From NCBI RefSeq assembly GCF_004011835.1, contig NZ_RKLN01000007.1, positions 78,497 through 142,496 of the forward strand: DNA of 64,000 nt. Direction: 5' to 3'. The position numbers and the translations under genes were made by a program. The notes under the pieces were generated by a model. That model was given only the letters and a program-made list of their open reading frames with translations. It was not told the origin of the DNA and searched no databases. Every line of letters starts with the position of its first letter. Position 1 is the first letter of the stretch. Shown here piece by piece: positions 46,276-54,370 of the stretch. The DNA comes from Rhodococcus spongiicola (GTDB lineage Bacteria > Actinomycetota > Actinomycetes > Mycobacteriales > Mycobacteriaceae).

Positions 46276-47022
46276 ATGGATCGTCACCGATGCGAGTTCC
46301 GGATCTACGGGGAGCTGAACGACTTCCTGCAGCCCCGGCTGAGGCGACGGAGTATCCCGCACGAGTTCGACGGTTCACCGTCGGTCAAGGATCGGATCGA
46401 ATCGCTCGGTGTTCCCCACACCGAGGTCGACCTGATCATCGTCGACGGTGAACCCGTCGGGTTCGACCGCCGACTCTCCGGTGGTGAACGAGTTGCCGTC
46501 TACCCCACCTTCCGGTCCCTGGGGCTGGGCGACATCGCCCCGCTGCGTCCACCTTTGCCGGAACCACGGTTCGTGCTCGACGTTCATCTCGGCCGGCTCG
46601 CTCGCTACCTGCGGCTACTGGGTTTCGATACCGCCTATACGAACGACCGTTCCGACGACGAGCTTCTCGCGTTGTCGCGGGACGAGAGCCGAACCCTTCT
46701 CACGCGCGACGTCGGCTTGCTCGAACGCGCTGCCCTCGTTCACGGCGCCTTCCTGCACGAGACCGACCCCAGACTCCAACTGCGCGAGGTGATCGACCGG
46801 TTCCAGCTGCTCGAGCGCATCGCCCCGCTCACCCGATGTGCACGCTGCAACGGGCTGATTGGTCCCGCGGCGCCCGCGATGGCCCGGGCCCGCGTACCCG
46901 TCGGCGTGCTACGCGAGCACAGACTGTTCAGCCGTTGCTACGACTGCGGGCAGGTGTACTGGCCGGGTGGACATCTGAAGCGTCTGCGGACGCGACTGGC
47001 CGAGATCGGCATCTGGTTCTGA
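46276..47022 (+). CDS. Mut7-C RNAse domain protein with N-terminal ubiquitin-like domain
   Basis: A 248-residue protein. Residues 1-85 form a Mut7-C ubiquitin-like (MoaD/ThiS-fold) domain (EFRIYGELNDFLQPRLR, then SVKDRIESLGVPHTEVDLII). Residues about 95-245 are the Mut7-C RNAse domain of the PIN-like fold (RFVLDVHLGRLARYLRLLGF, LLTRDVGLLERAAL), which ends in a zinc ribbon (CARCNG with CYDCGQVYWPG). An RNA-cleaving role is proposed for this family but not well tested. The ATG at 46276 is preferred because GGAG lies just upstream. It has no clear link to the NRPS. Confidence 0.82.
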   Translation: MDRHRCEFRIYGELNDFLQPRLRRRSIPHEFDGSPSVKDRIESLGVPHTEVDLIIVDGEPVGFDRRLSGGERVAVYPTFRSLGLGDIAPLRPPLPEPRFVLDVHLGRLARYLRLLGFDTAYTNDRSDDELLALSRDESRTLLTRDVGLLERAALVHGAFLHETDPRLQLREVIDRFQLLERIAPLTRCARCNGLIGPAAPAMARARVPVGVLREHRLFSRCYDCGQVYWPGGHLKRLRTRLAEIGIWF

Positions 47023-47062
47023 CCTCGCCCGTTCGTCACTCGGCCGCCAGGTGGCTGACTGT

Positions 47063-48229
47063 TCAGCCGCTGCTGCCACTGAGCGAGGACTGAGCGCAGT
47101 TGTATTCGCCGGGTGGACACTCGAAAAGGTCACCCACGAAGGCGGTGGCGTCCGGTAGCGCGTCGAGCTGCGTCTCGAGATGGCCGCCCGGATACCTCCG
47201 GAACGTGACCGGTTGCCGGTTGATTGCCAGGTCGGCGGCCAGCTTCAGGGCCAGTGGTGCCGGCACCATCAAGTCCGTCATGCCGTGGCCGAGGAACACG
47301 GGGCGGTCGTACCCGCTCACGGGTACCGCGAGCATGTCGTCGAGCGCCGCCAGCATGGCCGGATCGTCGACGTCGCGGACCACGAGGTCACCGATGGAGA
47401 CGTCCTCTAGCACGGGGGCCATGTCGGCGTAGCACTCGGACTCGGCGGCGTCGACTGCGGCGCGGCCGACGTCGGACAGGTAGCCGTTGACATCGAGATC
47501 AGGGCGTGCCGCTCGTAGTCCGGCGAGGATGAAGGAAACGAAGACCGTGGTGCCGGTGAACGGGAGCTGCGGGAAGTCCGGTCCCACCAACGGGGCGAGG
47601 GTCTCGAGGTTCGCCGGAGTGCCGGTGGCGACGGCGCCCAGGAAGTCCAGTTCCGGCGCGTATGTCGTCGCGCGAGCCGCCGTCACCATCGCGGCATGTC
47701 CGCCCTGTGACTGGCCGAGCGCCACCCAGCGTGGCGACAGGCTCGGCTCGACTGCGCGACCCGCGCGCACCATGTCCGTCACGCTGTGCGCGGCAGACTT
47801 GCCGTCGAGATAGGGATGCACACCCGGGGTTCCCAGCCCGAGGTAGTCGGTCGCGACGATCGCGTATCCCTCCGACAACCAATGAGCGAGATAGGAGCGG
47901 CCGTACGTTCCGGCGATGGAGGGCGCGCAGCGGTCGGCGATCCCCACCGTGCCGTGGGCCCATGAGATCACCGGCCAACCATCGGGTGGGGGCGTACCGG
48001 AAGGCATGAACACCGCGCCGCTGCTCAGGGCCGGCTGGTCGAGTGGGCCGGTGGTCCAGTAGGTCACCTTGGTGGCGCGGGCGGTGCCGGGTATCCACAT
48101 CGCGCTGTCCAGTTCGACCGCTTCGACCACGGTGCCGGGTGCCGAACTGGTGGGCGCCGCTGCCGCGGGCACCGCGCCCAGGGCCAACCCGATTGCAAGA
48201 ACTGACGCGCCGACGAGCCGTCCGATCAT
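47063..48229 (-). CDS. Secreted lipase (secretory lipase / alpha-beta hydrolase)
   Basis: About 388 residues. Residues 1-25 are a Sec signal peptide (MIGRLVGASVLAIGLALG, cleavage after PAAAA). The mature enzyme is an alpha/beta hydrolase with the nucleophile elbow GQSQGG near residue 175, a catalytic Asp region (GHGMTDLMVPAPLA) and the His in YPGGHLE. Cysteine pairs (DRCAPS, ESECYAD and CPPGEYNC) suggest disulfides outside the cell. It resembles Rv1592c, which sits in the same bioB-nadA neighbourhood in M. tuberculosis. The ATG at 48229, preceded by a G-rich site, is preferred over one at 48274. Confidence 0.85.
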   Translation of the reverse strand: MIGRLVGASVLAIGLALGAVPAAAAPTSSAPGTVVEAVELDSAMWIPGTARATKVTYWTTGPLDQPALSSGAVFMPSGTPPPDGWPVISWAHGTVGIADRCAPSIAGTYGRSYLAHWLSEGYAIVATDYLGLGTPGVHPYLDGKSAAHSVTDMVRAGRAVEPSLSPRWVALGQSQGGHAAMVTAARATTYAPELDFLGAVATGTPANLETLAPLVGPDFPQLPFTGTTVFVSFILAGLRAARPDLDVNGYLSDVGRAAVDAAESECYADMAPVLEDVSIGDLVVRDVDDPAMLAALDDMLAVPVSGYDRPVFLGHGMTDLMVPAPLALKLAADLAINRQPVTFRRYPGGHLETQLDALPDATAFVGDLFECPPGEYNCAQSSLSGSSG

Positions 48230-48539
48230 CGTGCCACCCCCGTTGCCCTGAAGCCCGGTGTCTGTGTTGTTCATTGTGCGTGCAGGTGACCGCGCTCACG
48301 CGCATTTGACCGTGAGGCGTGGCGGCGCCACGGATCGAGACGCCGGAAGGCTGGTCCGCTCCGCGGCGCGCTGTCCCCGCAGATCGGCTGTGGCTGCATC
48401 TGCGGACGAGGCCAAGTGCGTTGTGGTGGAGTCGAATCAACGATCATGGTGGAGAAGGTGTCGCTCGCGGAGAGGGTGGCCCGTCATTTCGTGGGGGTAC
48501 TGTGGATGGCCCGCCCGATAATGCCGACGGAGGCCCACT

Positions 48540-49790
48540 GTGTCGGAACGCGCGAATTCCCCGACGATCGGTGTAGAGGAAGAGTTCCTCCTTGTCGACC
48601 CCGTGACCGGGCGACTCCGAATGGAGAACGAAGCCGTCGGCGCCGAGGCGAAACGGATCGGGATTGATCTCCAGCCCGAGTTGGGCGCGTGTCAGGTCGA
48701 GACCGCGACCGGGGTATGTCGAGGAGTGGACGACCTGCGCCGTGAGCTGATCGCATTGCGCTCTGGTCTGGCGGAAGCTGCCAGGCAGCGAGAGTGTCGG
48801 CCGGTGGCGGTCGGTGTACCGGTAACGGGTCCGCCGGAACAGGAGGTCAGCGACGTTCCCCGATACCGGGCCATGGAGCGCCAGTTCGGGATACTGGCTC
48901 GCCAACACGGCATCTGTGGCTGCCACGTCCATGTCGCGGTGCCCGACCGTGACGCCGCGATACAGGTCGGCAACCGGTTGCGGCCGTGGCTGCCGTCGCT
49001 GCTGGCGCTCACCGCGAACTCGCCGATTCACTATGGGGCGGACACCGGGTGCGCCAGTTGGAGATCGATCTTGTGGAGGCGGTGGCCGGCCACGGGGCCG
49101 CCACCAGTGTTCGCCGACGCGCAGGAGTACGACCGCGTGGTGATGTCGATGATCGACTGCGGTGCGATTCTCGACGAGCGAATGGTCTATTGGGACGTCC
49201 GCCCGTCCGGCCGCTATCCGACCGTCGAGATCCGGGTGAGCGATGTGCCGGCGACTGCCGACGAGACGGTGCTGCTGGCGCTACTGGTGCAGGGACTCGT
49301 GGTCGCGGCACTTCGTGACGCCGCCGAGGGGCTCCCCGTGACGAGAGTGCCGGAACAGCAGTTGGAGGCCGCCTACTGGCGGGCTGCCCGTGACGGGCTC
49401 GAAGGCTTGGGTGTCGATCCGTTCTCGGCCCGGTGTGTTCCCGCCCGCGTCCTGGTCGAGAAGATGGTCGAGAGTATCCAGGACGCACTCGAGGAGAACG
49501 GCACTCGCACCGCTGTCGTGGCGGGCCTGAGGAAGCGGATCGTGGAGGGATCCGGGGCCCGGCGTCAGCGCAGGGCGCTACGGCGGGCCCGCGCAATCGC
49601 CGATGTCGTCGCAGATGCCGCCGACCGGACGATGCAGGGGTGCACCGTCGCTCCTACAGTCAGAGAGCCCACTCCTGCAGTCGGGGAGTCTGCTCTTGCC
49701 GTCGGGGAGTCTGCGCTTGCAGTCGGGGAGTCGGGGGGCGGACCCGTGGGATCGATCGAGGTCCCTGCCTCCGCGCCCCCTACGGGCTGA
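48540..49790 (+). CDS. Carboxylate-amine ligase / glutamate-cysteine ligase, YbdK type
   Basis: A 416-residue ATP-grasp-like ligase of the GCS2/YbdK family. Family marks are TIGVEEEFLLVDP near the start, LGACQVETATGVC, ICGCHVHVAVPD, LTANSPIHYGADTG and PTVEIRVSDVP. E. coli YbdK has weak glutamate-cysteine ligase activity; actinobacteria lack glutathione, so the true substrate is uncertain. The last 50 residues are a repeat-derived tail (AVGESAL units) outside the family core. The start is GTG 48540. Confidence 0.85.
   Translation: MSERANSPTIGVEEEFLLVDPVTGRLRMENEAVGAEAKRIGIDLQPELGACQVETATGVCRGVDDLRRELIALRSGLAEAARQRECRPVAVGVPVTGPPEQEVSDVPRYRAMERQFGILARQHGICGCHVHVAVPDRDAAIQVGNRLRPWLPSLLALTANSPIHYGADTGCASWRSILWRRWPATGPPPVFADAQEYDRVVMSMIDCGAILDERMVYWDVRPSGRYPTVEIRVSDVPATADETVLLALLVQGLVVAALRDAAEGLPVTRVPEQQLEAAYWRAARDGLEGLGVDPFSARCVPARVLVEKMVESIQDALEENGTRTAVVAGLRKRIVEGSGARRQRRALRRARAIADVVADAADRTMQGCTVAPTVREPTPAVGESALAVGESALAVGESGGGPVGSIEVPASAPPTG
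49656..49733 (+). repeat. 21-bp tandem repeat at the 3' end of the YbdK-type gene
   Basis: Nearly four in-frame units of 21 bp: a degenerate copy at 49656-49676, then GCAGTCGGGGAGTCTGCTCT (plus one T), a copy starting 49698, and a partial one at 49719-49733. They encode repeated AVGESAL. The array extends the protein beyond the usual family end. Confidence 0.75.
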
Positions 49791-49819
49791 TCGAGACGGC
49801 TGACCGAGACGTTCGTGGG

Positions 49820-50449
49820 TCAGGCGCGTGTGGCGGGAAGGCCCGCACGGGCCCGCATGCCATCGATGAACAGCGCCAGGCCGAAGTCGAACCGGACCCG
49901 CGGATCACCGTCGAGGAGGTCCTGGTCCGAGCCGAGATCGGCGGCGGTTTCGGTGTCGGGTGAGGCGGGAGTGCGGGTGAGTGCACCCACCGCCTCCATC
50001 TGGGCCCGCGACTGCTCGTCGACGGTGTGACCGAGGACGAAATACAGCAGGGTGTACGCCGCCAACTCGGCGTAGGGCCGCGGCAGGCCCGCCCGGACAC
50101 CGGCGCCGACGAAGCCCTCCCGGGCGAGGTTCGACGTCATGCGGGAGGCGTAGGTGGCGGCCACCAACTCAGCCCCGTCCCGATGGGAAAGCAGGGCGTC
50201 GCGTAGTCGGTGGGCGAGTTCGGCAATACCGTCGTCCCACCGCTCCGACGTCACCGGGCCGTCGACGCCGACGAGTATCCGGTCGGCCATGGCGCCAAGC
50301 AGGGTCTGCTTGTTCGGGAAATGCCAGTACAGGGCTCCGGGTTGGACACCCAGCGAGGTAGCGAGTCGGCGCATCGTCAGGTCGGCGAGTCCGTACTTGT
50401 CGAGGATCGCCATCGCGCCGTCGAGGACGTCACTGCGTCGTAGCTGCAC
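49820..50449 (-). CDS. bioQ: TetR family repressor of biotin synthesis, BioQ
   Basis: A 209-residue TetR protein with HTH at residues about 5-50 (RRSDVLDGAMAILDKYGLAD, then LTMRRLATSLGVQPGALYWH). The phrase GVQPGALYWHFPNKQTLL is typical of BioQ. It is divergent from bioB across two palindromic sites of the BioQ consensus, which also occur before bioF. In Corynebacterium and Mycobacterium, BioQ represses the bio genes when biotin is sufficient. The GTG at 50449 has AGGAG seven bases upstream; GTG 50464 is an alternative. Confidence 0.85.
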   Translation of the reverse strand: MQLRRSDVLDGAMAILDKYGLADLTMRRLATSLGVQPGALYWHFPNKQTLLGAMADRILVGVDGPVTSERWDDGIAELAHRLRDALLSHRDGAELVAATYASRMTSNLAREGFVGAGVRAGLPRPYAELAAYTLLYFVLGHTVDEQSRAQMEAVGALTRTPASPDTETAADLGSDQDLLDGDPRVRFDFGLALFIDGMRARAGLPATRA

Positions 50450-50539
50450 CGACCTTCTCCTCACGTGTGTCTGCTCGGCCGTGTTGTCCGCTCCGCTGTG
50501 TCGTCCGCTCGGCTGGGGCGGCCACAGCGGCTTCCGACT

Positions 50540-50568
50540 TTGACACTAGTTCAGCACGGTTCTAACGT
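50540..50568 (+). promoter_or_regulatory. bioB promoter
   Basis: TTGACA (50540-50545) and TAACGT (50563-50568) are spaced by 17 bp, an excellent sigma-70-type pair. Transcription would begin near 50575, inside the first BioQ palindrome, so repressor binding should block initiation. Confidence 0.7.
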
Positions 50569-50596
50569 GAACGCCGTTCAAGTTGTACGGCGTTCA
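50568..50596. promoter_or_regulatory. Tandem BioQ operators between bioQ and bioB
   Basis: A perfect palindrome TGAACGCCGTTCA (50568-50580) and a one-mismatch copy TGTACGGCGTTCA (50584-50596), with centres 16 bp apart. They lie between bioQ and bioB and overlap the bioB transcription start. Both match the palindrome upstream of bioF. Confidence 0.85.
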
Positions 50597-50625
50597 GGTT
50601 TGTGCCGCCCATCCTAGGAGTTGCA

Positions 50626-51630
50626 GTGACCCAGGCCCCCGACATTCTCGCAATCGCCCGTGACCAGGTTCTAGAGCGTGGCGAGGCGCTGAATCAGGAA
50701 CAGGTCCTCGAGGTCCTGCGCCTCGGCGACGACCGACTCGAGGACTTGCTCGCGCTCGCCCACGACGTGCGCATGAAGTGGTGCGGCCCCGAGGTGGAGG
50801 TCGAGGGCATCATCAGCCTCAAGACCGGCGGTTGCCCCGAGGACTGCCATTTCTGCTCGCAGTCCGGCCTGTTCCAGTCGCCGGTCCGCTCGGCATGGCT
50901 GGACATCCCCAGCCTGGTCGAGGCGGCGAAGCAGACCGCCAAGACCGGCGCCACCGAGTTCTGCATCGTCGCCGCGGTTCGTGGTCCCGACGAGAAGCTG
51001 CTTGCACAGGTTGCGGCCGGCATCGAAGCGATCCGCAACGAGGTCGACATCCAGATCGCGTGCTCGCTCGGGATGCTCACCCAGGAGCAGGTCGACCAGC
51101 TCGCCGCTATGGGAGTGCACCGCTACAACCACAACCTCGAAACGGCCGAGTCGTACTTCCCGAACGTCGTCACCACCCACACCTGGGACGAGCGCTGGGA
51201 CACCCTGCGCATGGTGCGCGAAGCCGGCATGGAGGTGTGCTGCGGCGGCATCCTCGGCATGGGGGAGACCCTCGAGCAGCGGGCCGAGTTCGCCGCCAAC
51301 CTGGCGGCGCTCGAACCGGACGAGGTGCCGCTGAATTTCCTCAACCCGCGCCCGGGCACCCCGTTCGGTGACCTCGAGGTGCTGCCCGCGAGCGAGGCTC
51401 TCAAGGCCGTCGCCGCGTTCCGCCTCGCGCTGCCGCGCACGATGCTGCGCTTCGCGGGTGGTCGCGAGATCACCCTCGGCGATCTCGGAGCCAAGCAGGG
51501 CATCCTCGGCGGTATCAATGCCGTCATCGTGGGCAACTATCTGACCACCCTCGGCCGACCCGCGGAGAACGACCTCGATCTGCTGGTCGATCTCGAGATG
51601 CCGATCAAGGCACTCAACGCAACGCTGTGA
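50626..51630 (+). CDS. bioB: Biotin synthase
   Basis: A 334-residue radical-SAM enzyme that inserts sulfur into dethiobiotin to form biotin. The [4Fe-4S]/SAM cysteines are in [11 protein letters not shown] near residue 70. Ligands of the auxiliary cluster are in [21 protein letters not shown] and the Arg in [10 protein letters not shown]. It has [15 protein letters not shown] and [12 protein letters not shown]. The GTG at 50626 follows TAGGAG by five bases. It is followed without a gap by bsaP, whose product is thought to supply or repair the sulfur-donor cluster in actinobacteria. Confidence 0.97.
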   Translation: MTQAPDILAIARDQVLERGEALNQEQVLEVLRLGDDRLEDLLALAHDVRMKWCGPEVEVEGIISLKTGGCPEDCHFCSQSGLFQSPVRSAWLDIPSLVEAAKQTAKTGATEFCIVAAVRGPDEKLLAQVAAGIEAIRNEVDIQIACSLGMLTQEQVDQLAAMGVHRYNHNLETAESYFPNVVTTHTWDERWDTLRMVREAGMEVCCGGILGMGETLEQRAEFAANLAALEPDEVPLNFLNPRPGTPFGDLEVLPASEALKAVAAFRLALPRTMLRFAGGREITLGDLGAKQGILGGINAVIVGNYLTTLGRPAENDLDLLVDLEMPIKALNATL

Positions 51631-51854
51631 GCGTGACGGCGATGGCAGAGGAGCGCTACAACCCGTTTACCGGCCGCCGAGTGGTCGCCGGGGTGGGCGA
51701 CTCCACGCCGGCGGCGGCGCGGTTGGGCCTCGAACCTCCCAGGTTCTGCGAGCAGTGCGGACGCCGGATGGTTGTCCAGATCAGCCCGGACGGGTGGTGG
51801 GCCAAGTGTTCTCGTCACGGCGTGCTCGACTCGACCCAGCTCGGGCGCAGGTAA
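51627..51854 (+). CDS. bsaP: Biotin synthase auxiliary protein BsaP
   Basis: A 75-residue protein with the BsaP pattern: N-terminal YNPFTGRRV, then [13 protein letters not shown] and WAKCSRHG, giving three cysteines plus a His suitable for an Fe-S cluster. It matches Rv1590 in size and position. BsaP was recently described as needed for biotin synthase activity in mycobacteria and relatives, probably as an iron-sulfur partner (from memory of the literature). The GTG at 51627 overlaps the bioB stop by 4 bp, so the two are made together. Confidence 0.85.
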   Translation: MSVTAMAEERYNPFTGRRVVAGVGDSTPAAARLGLEPPRFCEQCGRRMVVQISPDGWWAKCSRHGVLDSTQLGRR

Positions 51855-51864
51855 CGTCCGACTT

Positions 51865-52437
51865 GTGACGACGCCCCACCGCCCTCGGCTGCTGCTTTCA
51901 CCCGCAAGACTCGTGTCGTCCCTCGTGCTACTAGGGGCGGTTTCGGGCATCGTCTGGGCGTTTCTCGCGCCCGCGGAGCGGTTGCTCGTCGTGGCAGAGG
52001 ATCAGGGTGTCGTGCTCACCACCGAAAGCCTGCACCGGTTCGACGCCGTCGCCATATTCGTCGGCATCGGACTGGTACTCGGTGTTCTGTCTGCTGTCGC
52101 CGTGTGGGGGATACGCAAGTCTCGAGGCCCGGTCGCGGTCGCTGCTCTGGTAGTGGGATCGGGGCTGGGTTCCGGCGTGGCCGCACTCGCCGGGATGGGC
52201 GTCGCGCGACTGCGATTTCCGCGGGAAGACAACCCGTCCGTCGGGTCGATCGTTGCCATGGCGCCGGGGCTGTCGACTCCGATGGTCATGGTGGTGCAAC
52301 CTCTCGCTGCGGCACTGGTCTACTTGCTGCTCGTGTCGCTGAGCCCACACGACGACCTCGGAGTCGGCCACGGTGACCGGGACGAGGTGGTTACCGGTGA
52401 TGAATCGCCGACGGTCGACGCCGACGGCCGCCCTTGA
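51865..52437 (+). CDS. DUF2567 membrane protein (Rv1591-like)
   Basis: A 190-residue membrane protein with four predicted helices (LVSSLVLLGAVSGIVWAFLA, AVAIFVGIGLVLGVLSAVAV, VAVAALVVGSGLGSGVAALA, MVVQPLAAALVYLLLVSLS) and an acidic C-terminal tail. A short extracytoplasmic segment (PAERLLVVAEDQGVVLT) follows the first helix. It is the third gene after bioB in mycobacteria as well (Rv1591). Function is unknown; a link with biotin handling is suggested only by position. It starts with GTG 10 bp after the bsaP stop. Confidence 0.78.
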   Translation: MTTPHRPRLLLSPARLVSSLVLLGAVSGIVWAFLAPAERLLVVAEDQGVVLTTESLHRFDAVAIFVGIGLVLGVLSAVAVWGIRKSRGPVAVAALVVGSGLGSGVAALAGMGVARLRFPREDNPSVGSIVAMAPGLSTPMVMVVQPLAAALVYLLLVSLSPHDDLGVGHGDRDEVVTGDESPTVDADGRP

Positions 52438-52503
52438 TGCTCAGGGGTCAGCGATGCTCAGGGGTCAGCGATGCTCAGGGGACAGCGACGCTCGGGGGTC
52501 AGC
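52436..52503. repeat. Four 17-bp tandem repeats spanning two convergent stop codons
   Basis: Four head-to-tail units of GATGCTCAGGGGTCAGC at 52436-52452, 52453-52469, 52470-52486 (one change) and 52487-52503 (two changes). The array begins in the DUF2567 stop codon and ends over the nrtR stop codon, so it fills the convergent gap exactly. It is not a hairpin. Confidence 0.9.
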
Positions 52504-53233
52504 TAGGTGGTCGGAGAGCCGCGAACTCGTCGGTGACCCGTAGGTGCGAGTCGGTGAACTGGTAGAGCGCCGCGGGACGGCCGCCGGTTCGTCCCGACCG
52601 CGCGGTGTTGCCAGTGGCGGTGATGACTCCGCGGCGGGTCAGCACGCGCTGAAGGTTGGTTGTGTCCACTTCGTAACCCAGGGCAGCGCAATAGAGTTCA
52701 CGGAGTGTGGACATCGTGAACTCGTCCGGGGCGAGCGCAAAGGCGATGTTGGTGTAGGACAGCTTCGCGGCAAGTCGCATGCGTGCGTACTCGACGACGG
52801 TGCCGTGGTCGAACGACATCGGCGGTAGCTCGGAGGCCGGATGCCATGCCGTATCCGGCGGGATCTGAGGATCGGCTGGCAGGGGAACGAGGCCGAGGTA
52901 GGTCGAGGCGATCCGGCGGACGCCGGGGACCCGATGCGGATCACTGAACACCGACAGCTGCTCGAGGTGCGCCACCTCGCGAACGTCGACTTTCTCGGCC
53001 AGTTGACGACGGGCCGACGTCTCGAGGTTTTCGTCGTCGCCGAGAGTTCCCCCCGGCAGCGACCAGGTGCCCTTCTGCGGATCGAGGGCGCGTTGCCACA
53101 GGAGCACCATTAGTTCGTTCGTTTGGCACCCGTTCGGCTCGAGAAGGCGGTCACCTGCGGTGACGGGGCTCACCGTGGCCCGAACCTGGAACACCGCGGT
53201 GAGCACTTCGTGGACGGTGTTACCATGTGGCAT
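52499..53233 (-). CDS. nrtR: NrtR-type Nudix-related transcriptional regulator of NAD synthesis
   Basis: A 244-residue protein: a Nudix domain (residues about 5-150) followed by a winged HTH (about 160-240, SYTNIAFALAPDEFTMSTLR, then LQRVLTRRGVITATG and RPAALYQF). The Nudix box is degenerate (GGTLGDDENLETSARRQLAE in place of the REUXEE core), as expected for NrtR regulators that sense ADP-ribose rather than hydrolyse it. It is divergent from nadA across a long palindrome. TAGAAT in that palindrome lies seven bases before the ATG, so the mRNA is probably leaderless. Rv1593c is the counterpart in M. tuberculosis. Confidence 0.85.
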   Translation of the reverse strand: MPHGNTVHEVLTAVFQVRATVSPVTAGDRLLEPNGCQTNELMVLLWQRALDPQKGTWSLPGGTLGDDENLETSARRQLAEKVDVREVAHLEQLSVFSDPHRVPGVRRIASTYLGLVPLPADPQIPPDTAWHPASELPPMSFDHGTVVEYARMRLAAKLSYTNIAFALAPDEFTMSTLRELYCAALGYEVDTTNLQRVLTRRGVITATGNTARSGRTGGRPAALYQFTDSHLRVTDEFAALRPPS

Positions 53234-53256
53234 GTTTTCGATTCTAAGTCGAAAAC
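53234..53256. promoter_or_regulatory. NrtR operator between nrtR and nadA
   Basis: A perfect inverted repeat with eight-base arms, GTTTTCGA (53234-53241) and TCGAAAAC (53249-53256), around a seven-base AT-rich centre. It abuts the nrtR start codon and contains the likely nrtR -10 (TAGAAT on the minus strand, 53246-53241). This is the only long palindrome in the divergent gap. Confidence 0.8.
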
Positions 53257-53335
53257 CTGGATTTCGTAAATTCGGGCCAGTCAGCCCGGGTTGTATTGAC
53301 GGAGCTGTCGAGGAGCTCCGAAAGAAGGAGGCGCC

Positions 53336-54370
53336 ATGACGTCGACGTTGTGGGCGAGTGCTACCCGGACGATCCACGACGGACCCGGTGGGTACACCGG
53401 CGTCTCAGCCGGACCCGAGTGGGCGGCCGAGGTGCGGAGCCTGGCGAAGGAGCGGGGTGCGACCCTCCTGGCGCACAACTACCAGCTGCCCGAGATCCAG
53501 GACGTCGCGGACCACGTCGGTGACTCGCTCGCGCTGTCGCGGATCGCTGCCGAGGCCCCGGAGGACGCCATCGTCTTCTGCGGAGTTCACTTCATGGCCG
53601 AGACCGCCAAGATCCTCAGCCCGGAGAAGACCGTCCTGATCCCGGACGAGCGGGCCGGGTGCTCGCTCGCCGACTCGATCAACGCCGACCAGCTGCGAGA
53701 GTGGAAGGCCGAGCACCCCGACGCGCTCGTGGTGTCCTACGTCAACACCACCGCAGAGGTCAAAGGCCTGACCGACATCTGCTGCACGTCGTCCAACGCC
53801 GTCGACGTCGTCGCCTCGATCGATCCCGACCGCGAAGTGTTGTTCCTGCCCGACCAGTTCCTCGGTGCACACGTCAAGCGCGTCACCGGCCGGGAGAACA
53901 TGCAGATCTGGGCTGGTGAATGCCACGTCCATGCTGGCATCAACGGTGACGAGCTCACCGCCAAGTCACGGTCGCATCCGGATGCGGAACTGTTCGTCCA
54001 CCCCGAGTGCGGGTGCGCGACGTCGGCGCTCTATCTCGCCGGGGAGGGCTTCGTGCCCGAGGAGAAGGTCAAGATCCTCTCGACCGGCGGCATGCTCGAC
54101 GCCGCCCGTCAGAGCGGTGCGAACCAGGTCCTCGTCGCCACCGAGGTCGGCATGTTGCACCAGCTGCGCAAGGCCGCGCCGGGTATCGACTTCCAGGCCG
54201 TCAACGACCGTGCATCGTGCCCCTACATGAAGATGATCACGCCGGCCGCGCTGCTGCGCTGCCTCGTCGAGGGTAAGGACGAGGTCGACGTCGCCCCTGA
54301 CGTCGCCGAGCGGGCGCGAAAGTCCGTGCAGCGCATGATCGAGATCGGAAACCCCGGCGGCGGCGAGTAA
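53336..54370 (+). CDS. nadA: Quinolinate synthase
   Basis: A 344-residue [4Fe-4S] enzyme that condenses iminoaspartate with dihydroxyacetone phosphate to quinolinate, the second step of de novo NAD synthesis. Family motifs: [42 protein letters not shown], and cluster-type cysteines in [13 protein letters not shown] and [19 protein letters not shown] precedes the ATG. The stop overlaps the nadB start by one base (TAATG). Confidence 0.96.
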   Translation: MTSTLWASATRTIHDGPGGYTGVSAGPEWAAEVRSLAKERGATLLAHNYQLPEIQDVADHVGDSLALSRIAAEAPEDAIVFCGVHFMAETAKILSPEKTVLIPDERAGCSLADSINADQLREWKAEHPDALVVSYVNTTAEVKGLTDICCTSSNAVDVVASIDPDREVLFLPDQFLGAHVKRVTGRENMQIWAGECHVHAGINGDELTAKSRSHPDAELFVHPECGCATSALYLAGEGFVPEEKVKILSTGGMLDAARQSGANQVLVATEVGMLHQLRKAAPGIDFQAVNDRASCPYMKMITPAALLRCLVEGKDEVDVAPDVAERARKSVQRMIEIGNPGGGE

